Source of the DNA: Planctomycetota bacterium
GTDB lineage: Bacteria; Planctomycetota; Phycisphaerae; WQYP01
Direction of reading: 5' to 3'
Length of the DNA: 7,785 bases
NCBI GenBank assembly: GCA_021826605.1
Contig: JAKAZF010000111.1
Span: 1-7,785, forward strand
The notes beneath the pieces were generated by a model. It saw only the letters and a program-made list of their open reading frames with translations, made no database searches and was not told the DNA's origin. The position numbers were made by a program, and so were the translations under genes. Positions 1 to 5,931 of the stretch are shown here, piece by piece; the first letter of the stretch is position 1; every line of letters starts with the position of its first letter.

Positions 1-623
1 TCCGTGTTACGGATACCCGTGCACCAAAGCGTTTTCCCTGACCCATCCAGGTTATACCGCCAGATTTTCTCCCGATCCGTTTTCATGATATCCGCAGCAT
101 GATGCCACGGATCGATATTGCTCTGGTCACCCACGCTGGTGTAGAAATGCTTCGCCGTCACCAGCAAGCTGCGGAACCAATGTGCTCCGCCGTGGGGCAA
201 ACCGCTTAATAACGTGATAATTTTTCCGGCCTTGTTTTGTGTTCCGTTGTCCCGTGTTTTGTAGACACCCGCACTGGTGGCAAACCAGAGCCATCCGGGC
301 TGATACACCATGGCCTGCACCAGTCGGTAGCCCGTGAGAAACGTGTGGGTTACCGTGTATTGCCCCCGGCTATTTTTACCACTTAAAACGAGGATCTTGC
401 CGGGGCCGGGTTCACTGACAAACAGGCGGCCATGGCCGTCAAATTGCAGGAAGCGACAATTAGCGATTCCTTTGGCCACAAGCGTGACACGATAGCCGGG
501 ACGTACCGTAAAGGGTGGCACGCCGGGGCCGACTGTGCCATTAGGGGCGGCGGCCACAGGCGCGGCCAGAGCCGCAACCAATAACATACATAACCACGCC
601 GACGACTTAACTATTTTCAACAT
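1..623 (-). CDS. Secreted PQQ-type glucose/sorbosone dehydrogenase-like beta-propeller protein (3' end outside window)
   Basis: Reading minus from ATG 623-621 gives 207 open codons with no stop, so the C-terminus lies beyond the left edge. The start is supported by AGGAG at 636-632, 8 nt upstream. Residues 1-26 form a Sec signal peptide: KIVK, then a hydrophobic stretch (WLCMLLVAALAAPVA) ending in AAAP, so the mature protein is exported. The rest has beta-propeller-like repeats: FLQFDGHGRLFVSEPG (58-73), LVTAKHFYTSVGDQSNIDP (154-172) and IWRYNLDGSG with TGIRNT near the visible end. In the GSDH family (soluble glucose dehydrogenase, sorbosone dehydrogenase) a His in the third blade and an Arg-Asn pair contact PQQ and substrate; H148 in GGAHWFR and R205-N206 are the likely equivalents. 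Expected role is periplasmic oxidation of a sugar or related alcohol/aldehyde. Substrate cannot be read, and an NHL/SMP-type non-enzymatic propeller is the alternative. It lies 67 bp downstream of the glycosyltransferase gene on the same strand. Confidence 0.72.
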   Translation of the reverse strand, partial: MLKIVKSSAWLCMLLVAALAAPVAAAPNGTVGPGVPPFTVRPGYRVTLVAKGIANCRFLQFDGHGRLFVSEPGPGKILVLSGKNSRGQYTVTHTFLTGYRLVQAMVYQPGWLWFATSAGVYKTRDNGTQNKAGKIITLLSGLPHGGAHWFRSLLVTAKHFYTSVGDQSNIDPWHHAADIMKTDREKIWRYNLDGSGKTLWCTGIRNT

Positions 624-679
624 CTTCCAGACTCCTGTATTGAACCGCGTCAATATACTGCCCGAAGTTTTTACGCGCG

Positions 680-700
680 TCAAATGAACATCAAATGAAC
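680..700. repeat. 11-bp tandem duplication at the glycosyltransferase stop codon
   Basis: TCAAATGAAC occurs at 680-689 and again at 691-700, one base apart. The right copy contains the stop codon (minus TGA, 693-691) and the last codons of the methyltransferase/GT2 gene. The left copy lies just downstream in the gap before the dehydrogenase gene. It looks like a simple slippage duplication that leaves the reading frame unchanged. Confidence 0.6.
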
Positions 701-2178
701 GTCATTTTTTTCGCAGCCACAGCGCACATCTTGAACAGCAGCAATCCGTGCCGAAAGCGGGAAATATTGGTTTGTCCATACGTCCGCTGCTTGTAATGCA
801 CCGGAATATCCATGATTTTGAGATTCAACCGGGCGGCCCCAAACAGCAGATCAAAATCACCAAAGGGGTCAAAATCACCGAAGTACCCCCGATTGGCCGC
901 AATGCGCAGATAATCCGACCGCCGCAGAACTTTGGTTCCACAAAGCGTATCACGCAAACGCTGACCCAGCAGAAATGTAAAGAGCATCCCGAATGATTTA
1001 TTGGCGATCATATTCAGAAATTGCATCGCCTGATCTTCCATGGGATAAACCAGACGCGATCCGTTGGCAAATTCGCAGCGATTTTGATCAACGGCGTCGA
1101 CAAACCGCGGCAATTCTTCCGGCGGGACGGATAAGTCACCATCGAGAATCACCAGTATTTCGCCCGTAGCCATGGAGAAGCCCATCCGCACGGCGTCTCC
1201 CTTGCCTCGTCCGGTCTGCTTAACCGCTGTAAGTTTCATCGGGCCGCTGTATTGGTTTACCGCCTGTTGCACGGCATCCCAGGTATCATCGGTACTGTTG
1301 CCTTCCACAAAAACAAGTTGCTGCACATCCGCCATCATGGGAATGCGGTGCAGCAGGGAAGCGATATTTCCGGATTCATTTCTAACTGGAACAACCACAC
1401 TGACGGAGGCCGCCCGGCGCGATGCCGCCGGATGATCCAGCGGGCGGGCAATGGTCAGCAGGGATAAATCCAGGTGCCGCAGCCCCGGCAATGGCGCTAT
1501 CCATCGATTCAGAAAATTGCTTAAAAGGGGGACACCCAGCGGAGCAATAATCGCCGGGGTTTGCCGCACCACCTGCATCCCGCCCTGCACCAGAAGATTT
1601 TCCAATTCATCCCGAGGCAACCAGCTTTCATCAGGGGCGGTGAATTTCCGTCCCAGCATTTCCGCGGTCCGCAACATGGGTGTCCAGAGCCGACTGCACG
1701 TGCAGAAAATAATCCGCGTACGATCGTGGCATACCTGCCGGATGGCGTGTAAAACCGTATGCAGATCATATATTTCCTGCAGCACGCCATTACAAATGAC
1801 ATAGTCAAACTGCGGAAGATTCAGGGCATCCATGTCTTCCACAGCCGTTTCATGAAAGGTGAAATGCGGGTAGCGGGAACGCGCCATTTCCACTGCCACA
1901 GAGTCAATATCCAGCCCCACGCCCACCGCCGGTGATAGCGCCGCCAGTAACTCGCCGCCGCCGCATCCGATTTCCAGCACGCTGGCACCCGGCAAGACCT
2001 GATGCGCAATGAGGGCATGGATGGTGTCATGGTAATAGCGATTTTTTTTGTGGCTTACCGCCAACTGGGGATGATATTTCTGGCGATATTCGCGCAAAGC
2101 CAACCGATGCTGCATATCCGACGGCATGGGTTCCGCAATGCCGGTGGGGCCGACTATTGTAGGGTCATCTGAAGACAC
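691..2178 (-). CDS. Bifunctional class I SAM-dependent methyltransferase / family 2 glycosyltransferase
   Basis: A 495-residue two-domain protein. The N-terminal half is a Rossmann methyltransferase: motif I VLEIGCGGGE at 67-76, the ribose-binding acidic residue D90 in GLDID, and a motif II/post-II stretch FDYVICNGVLQEI (124-136). From about residue 258 a GT-A glycosyltransferase begins: SVVVPVRNESGNI, FVEGNSTDDTW (290-300), GRGKGDA (323-329) and the metal-binding DGDLS (D346, D348), followed by NGSRL and a C-terminal DFDLLF...YGQTNISRF segment like dolichyl-phosphate-mannose-synthase-type GT2 enzymes. No membrane spans are evident, so it is probably cytosolic or membrane-peripheral, sugar-modifying a lipid or polysaccharide precursor; substrates are not readable. 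The start is GTG (2178-2176) with GGGGTGA just upstream; an internal Met18 is an alternative. It begins 60 bp after tig on the same strand. The usual DDGS motif reads EGNS. Confidence 0.85.
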   Translation of the reverse strand: MSSDDPTIVGPTGIAEPMPSDMQHRLALREYRQKYHPQLAVSHKKNRYYHDTIHALIAHQVLPGASVLEIGCGGGELLAALSPAVGVGLDIDSVAVEMARSRYPHFTFHETAVEDMDALNLPQFDYVICNGVLQEIYDLHTVLHAIRQVCHDRTRIIFCTCSRLWTPMLRTAEMLGRKFTAPDESWLPRDELENLLVQGGMQVVRQTPAIIAPLGVPLLSNFLNRWIAPLPGLRHLDLSLLTIARPLDHPAASRRAASVSVVVPVRNESGNIASLLHRIPMMADVQQLVFVEGNSTDDTWDAVQQAVNQYSGPMKLTAVKQTGRGKGDAVRMGFSMATGEILVILDGDLSVPPEELPRFVDAVDQNRCEFANGSRLVYPMEDQAMQFLNMIANKSFGMLFTFLLGQRLRDTLCGTKVLRRSDYLRIAANRGYFGDFDPFGDFDLLFGAARLNLKIMDIPVHYKQRTYGQTNISRFRHGLLLFKMCAVAAKKMTFI

Positions 2179-2220
2179 ACTTCACCCCGCTGTGTATCAG
2201 TACAGCCGGCAATTGTCCGT

Positions 2221-2247
2221 AAGCCTCTTGCCGCAGGCTTAAGCCTG
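2221..2247 (-). repeat. Palindrome over the tig stop codon with a third copy of its arm (possible weak terminator/processing hairpin)
   Basis: CAGGCTTAAGCCTG at 2234-2247 is a perfect 14-bp palindrome that includes the tig TAA. AAGCCT recurs at 2221-2226, so the minus-strand RNA can form AAGCCU-8 nt-AGGCUU immediately after the stop. No U-tract follows, so it is not a classical Rho-independent terminator. It may be an mRNA 3'-end stabiliser, a weak attenuator before the downstream gene, or a DNA site. Confidence 0.35.
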
Positions 2248-3684
2248 TGGAGCCGCAGGTTCCCCGGATGCCGGTGGCTGCGGTTGTTCCGCAGCCTGTT
2301 GCGCCACCATGGAAGCCCGCAGTTCCTCCTGCTCGCGTTTCCACTGGGCTTCATCGATTTCAACTGTCTTGCACTGTTCCACAATACGATCCAGCACTTT
2401 GCGCTGCAGCAAGTCCGCACGCACCGATTCCAACTGTCCCGCTTTGTTCATGCGGCTTAACAGCAGTTCCGGGCGCATCGCGTTCATATCCGCAATCGCC
2501 GCGACTTCCGCGTTGATTTCTTCGTTTTGCACATCCAGGCCGAACTTATCCGCCAGACGCATGACAATGGCTTCCAATTTGGCGCGCGGCTCAGAAGCGG
2601 CACGCATTCTTTCCACCATGTCCGCAGTCAGTTCCGGCTTTTGACCGGCTTGAGCCGCCTGCTGCATGACGCTTTGCGCCAATTGCCCGGTGGCGCGTGT
2701 CACCAGCGAAGACGGAACTTCAATTTGAATGACTTCCCGCAATTTCTCTGCCGCCTGCTCCCGCAAGAGCCGCGAACCTTCACTCTTCAAACGCTCTTCA
2801 ATTGCCCTGTGCAACGATTCGTTCAGATCATTCAGGCCGTCAAACCCATTGGCTTTGGCCAGTTCTTCCGTAAGTTCCGGCTTCACATGCCGCTTGATTT
2901 TGGTAATCTTCAATTCAACGGTCGCCTTCTGTCCGCGCAAATCCTCTCGCTTATAGGTATCCGGCAACGTAACGTCAATGCGTACCGCGGCCCCTACTTT
3001 GGCCCCTCGCAGGTGGCCGTCAAACCCGGTAATTTCAATACCGGCAATGTTATGCTCCGGCGTAAAGTGAACATGCTGATGCGCGATCGTCTCAATGACC
3101 GCGCCGGATTGATCCAGAAGTTGCACCTCCGCGTCAATATGATCTTCAGGATCACCGATCTCCGGTACGTCCTGCATTTCCGCCAGATTCCCCCGCAAAT
3201 GTTCCTTGGCCAGATTGAGGCGTTCTTCGGTTACGGCCAGGGCCGGCTTTTTTAATTCAAATGTTGAAAGATCCGGCAGGGCGAATTCCGGCAGCACTTC
3301 AAATGCCACCGAGAATTTCATGGGACCCGTTTCCGGAACTTCCGGTTGTGCAGGGTCAAATTTGGGTTCGCTTAGCGGCTGGATGCCGCTATCTTCAATG
3401 GCCTCGGACAGCGCTTCAGAAACAATCTGCGAGCGGACATCATTGGCGATATCCGCCTTGAACCGCTTTTCCAGTAACCGCCGGGGAACGCGTCCTTTGC
3501 GAAATCCCGGCAGCGCCGCGTCTTTCACCAGGGTTTTAAGAACCGTGTCATATTTACTTTTGATCCGCGATTCTGGAATGCCAATATTAATTTTGCGCAG
3601 CACACTGCTGGATTCCTCGATCTGAACTTCCAGTGGCTCGCCCTGCTTGGCGATTTCGGTGCTGCTTTGGATTGTGTCTTCCAT
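2239..3684 (-). CDS. tig: Trigger factor, ribosome-associated chaperone and peptidyl-prolyl isomerase
   Basis: A 481-residue trigger factor. The ribosome-docking signature GFRKGRVP is at residues 60-67, followed by a long helix, as expected for the tail that binds the ribosomal exit site near L23. An FKBP-like PPIase domain spans roughly 155-265 (HIDAEVQLLDQSG, FTPEHNIAGIEITGFDGHLRGAKVG, ending VELKITKIKRHVKPEL). A helical SurA-like chaperone domain follows (270-455). The protein binds nascent chains at the exit tunnel and helps fold them in the cytosol. The start is ATG 3684-3682, chosen because CGGAGAA lies 6 nt upstream and the family begins at this point. A longer frame reaches 3741, but its extra 19 residues (MFSRWCPTPC...) do not look like trigger factor. 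It is somewhat longer than the typical ~430-450 residues, owing to a Q/P/A-rich disordered tail (about 462-481). Confidence 0.96.
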   Translation of the reverse strand: MEDTIQSSTEIAKQGEPLEVQIEESSSVLRKINIGIPESRIKSKYDTVLKTLVKDAALPGFRKGRVPRRLLEKRFKADIANDVRSQIVSEALSEAIEDSGIQPLSEPKFDPAQPEVPETGPMKFSVAFEVLPEFALPDLSTFELKKPALAVTEERLNLAKEHLRGNLAEMQDVPEIGDPEDHIDAEVQLLDQSGAVIETIAHQHVHFTPEHNIAGIEITGFDGHLRGAKVGAAVRIDVTLPDTYKREDLRGQKATVELKITKIKRHVKPELTEELAKANGFDGLNDLNESLHRAIEERLKSEGSRLLREQAAEKLREVIQIEVPSSLVTRATGQLAQSVMQQAAQAGQKPELTADMVERMRAASEPRAKLEAIVMRLADKFGLDVQNEEINAEVAAIADMNAMRPELLLSRMNKAGQLESVRADLLQRKVLDRIVEQCKTVEIDEAQWKREQEELRASMVAQQAAEQPQPPASGEPAAPQA

Positions 3685-4194
3685 GATATTCTCCGCGTAA
3701 AATTTCATCAGGCACGGCGTTGGGCACCAACGACTGAACAACCGCCTGACGCGTTCTAAAATACTAAATCATCCGGCCTCCAGGCCGTGCGTTATTTGCC
3801 AAACATTGTGGAGATGGAAGGGCAGTCCTGGCCGTTGCGGCCATCCGTTATTTCCAGAATTTTTACTATCACCAAGCCCGTGTATCCCAGCTCACCGGTT
3901 TCTCCGGAAAGCGTTTCATGGCTTTTTCAGTTCAGCACGCCTTAATCGGCACGCGGTGAACTGAATTGTGATATTAAAACCGTGAAAACCCCTTATTTTC
4001 CATCGCGACCAACGCCTGGCAACTGTGCACACCGGTACCTCGCGAGGCAACAGATTTCCATCAGCATACGCCGATGGTAAACCAAACTATATGCGACTTT
4101 CCCCGACACTGCAAGCCCCCGGGGCGGCCGCTATAGTGTGACTTGAAGACGGGCTAAAACCGGAAAAAATGGATCCCGGCTCTCAGTGAGCACA
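3685..4194. other. 510-bp region without a recognisable gene
   Basis: It contains the unmapped tig 5' leader and several short inverted repeats: 3774-3787 (6-bp arms, 2-nt centre), 3829-3843 (TGGCCG-TTG-CGGCCA), 3926-3965 (9-bp arms TTCAGTTCA/TGAACTGAA, 22-nt loop), 4038-4047 (CCTCGCGAGG), and the G+C-rich GCCCCCGGGGC beside a NotI site near 4116-4130. None is followed by a U-tract. Both strands of about 3792-3945 are open in one frame, but no start codon with an SD is convincing. I could not identify a clear sigma-70 promoter for tig. The region probably includes decayed sequence continuous with the PIN remnant to its right. Confidence 0.5.
3689..3695 (-). promoter_or_regulatory. Ribosome binding site that fixes the tig start
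   Basis: The minus strand reads CGGAGAA here, ending 4-5 nt (GGAG core 6 nt) before ATG 3684. No comparable site precedes the longer in-frame ATGs at 3741 and 3708. Confidence 0.7.
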
Positions 4195-4452
4195 TTATAC
4201 GCGTTGATTCTGATTCCGGCGAACAATATGCTTAAAATCCCAAGACACGATGGCATCCACTCCGGTAACGCTGGCCGCAGCAGGAGTTTTCCCTTTCGGC
4301 AACAGCCGCCATCTTTGATCCAGCCGTATTTGCACTACCGTTCAACTCTCTATATTCTGATCTCGGCGAAGCCGCGGCCCTAATTCCATATCATCCAGCC
4401 GTTGGGCAACCACCGGATCATTCCCTGCCATAAAATTTAGTTCCTTGACAAT
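4195..4452 (-). pseudogene. Decayed PIN-domain (VapC-like) toxin gene, N-terminus missing, internal stop
   Basis: One minus-strand frame reads IVKELNFMAGNDPVVAQRLDDM (described in two parts: IVKELNF, then AGNDPVVAQRL), meets a TGA at 4344-4342, continues in the same frame as LLPKGKTPAAASVTGVD and AIVSWDFKHIVRRN, and ends at TAA 4197-4195. PIN toxins of the VapC type commonly show an E-rich segment followed by a GDPxxAxxRL patch, then LP.K..DALHIAvA..hgvD..vsWnfkHI near the C-terminus, and these pieces match in order. The N-terminal strand with the first catalytic Asp is absent, because the intact ATPase gene occupies that place. The DALHIA segment with another catalytic acid is shortened away, and the C-terminus stops soon after HIV. 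It is therefore a non-functional relic. The family call rests on recall of the consensus, not on a search. No antitoxin partner was found next to it. Confidence 0.55.
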
Positions 4453-5696
4453 CGGCTGGGCCGCTGCACTGGGACCAACCAATTCCAAGGTAAGGCGTAC
4501 AGATTTTGGCCCAGGGGCCGGGCTTCGCCGCCGTGCAGTACCACGCCGGTGCAAAAGTGTGTGCCTTTGTTCAAGCCGCCGCGGAATGCCAGAATGCCGC
4601 GCGTGTCATCGAGGGTGGCCTGAGGGGACGATTTTATTTCTATGGCTACAACTTTTCCCCGCTGCTCAAGAATAAAGTCCACCTCATTCCCTGACCGGTC
4701 GCGCCAGTAATACAAGCGGCGATTGGCACTGTCCAAGCTCCGCCACGATTGCAGGCTTTGAAAAATGGTTTGCTCAAGCCAAAACCCCTGATCCATGCGT
4801 GCCGCCAGAGCAGGGCCGGACCTGATTCCCGCCAGCCACGCCCCCAGACCGCAATCGTTCCAGATTAACTTTTTTGCTTTGACGAGGCTGGTGGTGGGGT
4901 TGGTGGCGTACGTCGGCAACCGGGTGATCAGGCATCCGGTTTCCAATAAATTCAGATAGCGATGGCAGGTTGGCTGGGCCAAGGCCGCGTCGCGGGCCAG
5001 TTCCGCCTGGTTTAACAGCCGGGCGGTACGCTGCGCCGCCAGCGCCATGAACCGCCGAAAATCAGGAAGCTTGGCGACGTCGCTTAATTGCCGCAAGTCG
5101 CGCTCCAGATAACTTTGGGTGTACCCGGCAAACCAAATATCCCGCGCCTGATCCGAATCCAGCTGCAATACGGAAGGATATCCGCCGCGCAACAGCCAGT
5201 GGGACCAGTCGCCCGTTTCTGTCGGCCAATGGCGGTAGTCAAAATCCGCTTCAAACAGAGAATCAATCGGGCTAAGTTTTTTTGGACTTTGCAACCACTC
5301 CCTGGGGCAGAATGGCGGCAAATCCAGATACGCAGCACGCCCGGCCAGAGATTCCGATACGTGCCCCATCAATGACAGATTGGCGGAGCCGGTCAATAAA
5401 AAATCGCCGGCGTTACGTTGTCGGTCCACCTGCCTTTTTACCGCAAGCAGCAGGCTGGGGACGCGTTGTACTTCATCCAGCGTTATGGGTGGATGGACAC
5501 AAAGCGTATCGGGCTGCTCCTGAGCCTGTCCAAGTATGGCGATATCATCAAGCGTGAAATAGGGCCGCTGGGCATCAACGTTGCGGGCCAGCGTGGTTTT
5601 GCCGGTTTGCCGCGCCCCCGTTACGACGGCCACCGGCATTACCTTTAACACCGCCTCCAATTGGGCTGCCAGCCAGCGTTTATGCGAAGTATTCAT
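4437..5696 (-). CDS. AAA_14 / DUF4143 family ATP-binding protein
   Basis: A 419-residue P-loop ATPase, full length for its family. An N-terminal helix (KRWLAAQLEAVLK) leads into Walker A GARQTGKTT (27-35), Walker B ITLDEVQ (71-77, D74/E75), a sensor-like LLTGSANLSLM (100-110) and SLAGR (116-120), the usual AAA_14 layout. Residues about 222-262 (RLLNQAELARDAALAQPTCH and following) resemble a winged-helix unit. The C-terminal DUF4143 part has a PD-(D/E)XK-like set: E308, NEVDF with D340, and AIEIKSS with E353 and K355. Family members are widespread and mostly of unknown function; DNA binding or nuclease activity is inference. The start ATG 5696-5694 has no Shine-Dalgarno: it lies inside a palindromic repeat and at the predicted transcription start. 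The natural family end is around ALPWNWL (401-407); the last dozen residues read out of frame through the PIN relic. The gene is solitary. Confidence 0.88.
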   Translation of the reverse strand: MNTSHKRWLAAQLEAVLKVMPVAVVTGARQTGKTTLARNVDAQRPYFTLDDIAILGQAQEQPDTLCVHPPITLDEVQRVPSLLLAVKRQVDRQRNAGDFLLTGSANLSLMGHVSESLAGRAAYLDLPPFCPREWLQSPKKLSPIDSLFEADFDYRHWPTETGDWSHWLLRGGYPSVLQLDSDQARDIWFAGYTQSYLERDLRQLSDVAKLPDFRRFMALAAQRTARLLNQAELARDAALAQPTCHRYLNLLETGCLITRLPTYATNPTTSLVKAKKLIWNDCGLGAWLAGIRSGPALAARMDQGFWLEQTIFQSLQSWRSLDSANRRLYYWRDRSGNEVDFILEQRGKVVAIEIKSSPQATLDDTRGILAFRGGLNKGTHFCTGVVLHGGEARPLGQNLYALPWNWLVPVQRPSRLSRN

Positions 5697-5754
5697 GCCA
5701 TGAATATAATCTATTCACGGCGTGAATGCAATCTATTCACGCCGTGAATAGATT
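5691..5754. repeat. Array of three 15-bp palindromes at exact 22-bp spacing: probable autoregulatory operators
   Basis: Three perfect odd-length palindromes lie in a row: ATTCATGCCATGAAT (5691-5705), ATTCACGGCGTGAAT (5713-5727) and ATTCACGCCGTGAAT (5735-5749). Their centres are 5698, 5720 and 5742, exactly 22 bp apart, about two helical turns, so all sites face the same side of the DNA. Copies 2 and 3 are preceded by the same AATCT. Copy 3 is also followed by AGATT, which makes 5730-5754 a perfect 25-bp palindrome. Copy 1 contains the ATPase start codon, copy 2 fills the promoter spacer and copy 3 lies upstream of the -35. This is the layout of a repressor operator. No further copy was noticed elsewhere in the window. 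Confidence 0.85.
5696..5731 (-). promoter_or_regulatory. Candidate sigma-70 promoter of the ATPase, giving a leaderless mRNA
   Basis: On the minus strand TTGCAT (5731-5726) is followed after exactly 17 bp by TATATT (5708-5703). Six bases later is the A of the ATG (5696), the expected +1. No SD is present and no room is left for one. The -35 matches consensus only in part, so the promoter is a prediction, strengthened by its exact register with the palindromes. Confidence 0.55.
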
Positions 5755-5860
5755 TACCATGCCCACGCCGAGCGGAGGTGGGTAATCGGTGGAAAGGCAT
5801 CTATAAACATCTGCCCTATGTTTTCGCCCGCAGGCAATTGGCTGTGTCCAGCAGTGGTGG

Positions 5861-5885
5861 CCCCTCGCGGCAAAAGAGGGGTTTT
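5861..5885 (+). terminator. Weak hairpin followed by four T
   Basis: CCCCTC (5861-5866) and GAGGGG (5876-5881) form a 6-bp stem with a 9-nt loop, followed by TTTT on the plus strand. No plus-strand gene lies upstream, so a terminator role is doubtful. In the minus-strand RNA it would be a hairpin in the ATPase upstream region. Confidence 0.25.
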
Positions 5886-5893
5886 CGACCCAT

Positions 5894-5931
5894 AAAAAAA
5901 GTAGGCGAGCGCCATAGGGAGGCTCGCCTAC
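5894..5931 (-). terminator. Rho-independent terminator
   Basis: Minus-strand GTAGGCGAGC (5931-5922) pairs perfectly with GCTCGCCTAC (5910-5901) across an 11-nt loop and is followed directly by seven T (5900-5894). This is a textbook intrinsic terminator pointing toward the ATPase gene. No protein gene ends before it on this strand, so it must end a non-coding transcript. Confidence 0.85.

Noticed and set aside
637..690. Possible promoter TTGACG ... TATATT before the dehydrogenase gene
   Set aside because: The spacer is 20 bp, too long for a standard sigma-70 promoter, and no better pair was found.
748..1804. Plus-strand ORFs opposite the methyltransferase/GT2 gene
   Set aside because: Antisense to a complete two-domain enzyme, with no recognisable motifs or ribosome sites.
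2247..3625. Long plus-strand ORFs opposite tig, up to 242 codons
   Set aside because: They lie wholly antisense to a clear trigger factor, have low-complexity, Arg/Ser/Phe-rich products and no family features; typical shadows of a GC-rich gene.
3926..3965. 9-bp perfect inverted repeat with a 22-nt loop upstream of tig
   Set aside because: About one such repeat is expected by chance in a window of this size; no U-tract and no clear link to a promoter.
4116..4172. NotI site followed by CTATAGTGT and, further on, a BamHI site, resembling a cloning-vector SP6 junction
   Set aside because: Only nine bases match the reverse SP6 promoter and the following bases diverge; coding relics and genomic context continue on both sides. 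Treated as chance.
4186..4383. 65-codon plus ORF opposite the PIN relic
   Set aside because: No family features or SD; it is the antisense shadow of the PIN-like frame.
5691..5754. CRISPR array or iteron-type origin
   Set aside because: Only three units of 22 bp, each a palindrome, with no unique spacers, cas genes, replication initiator gene or DnaA boxes nearby; the fit to a single promoter favours operators.
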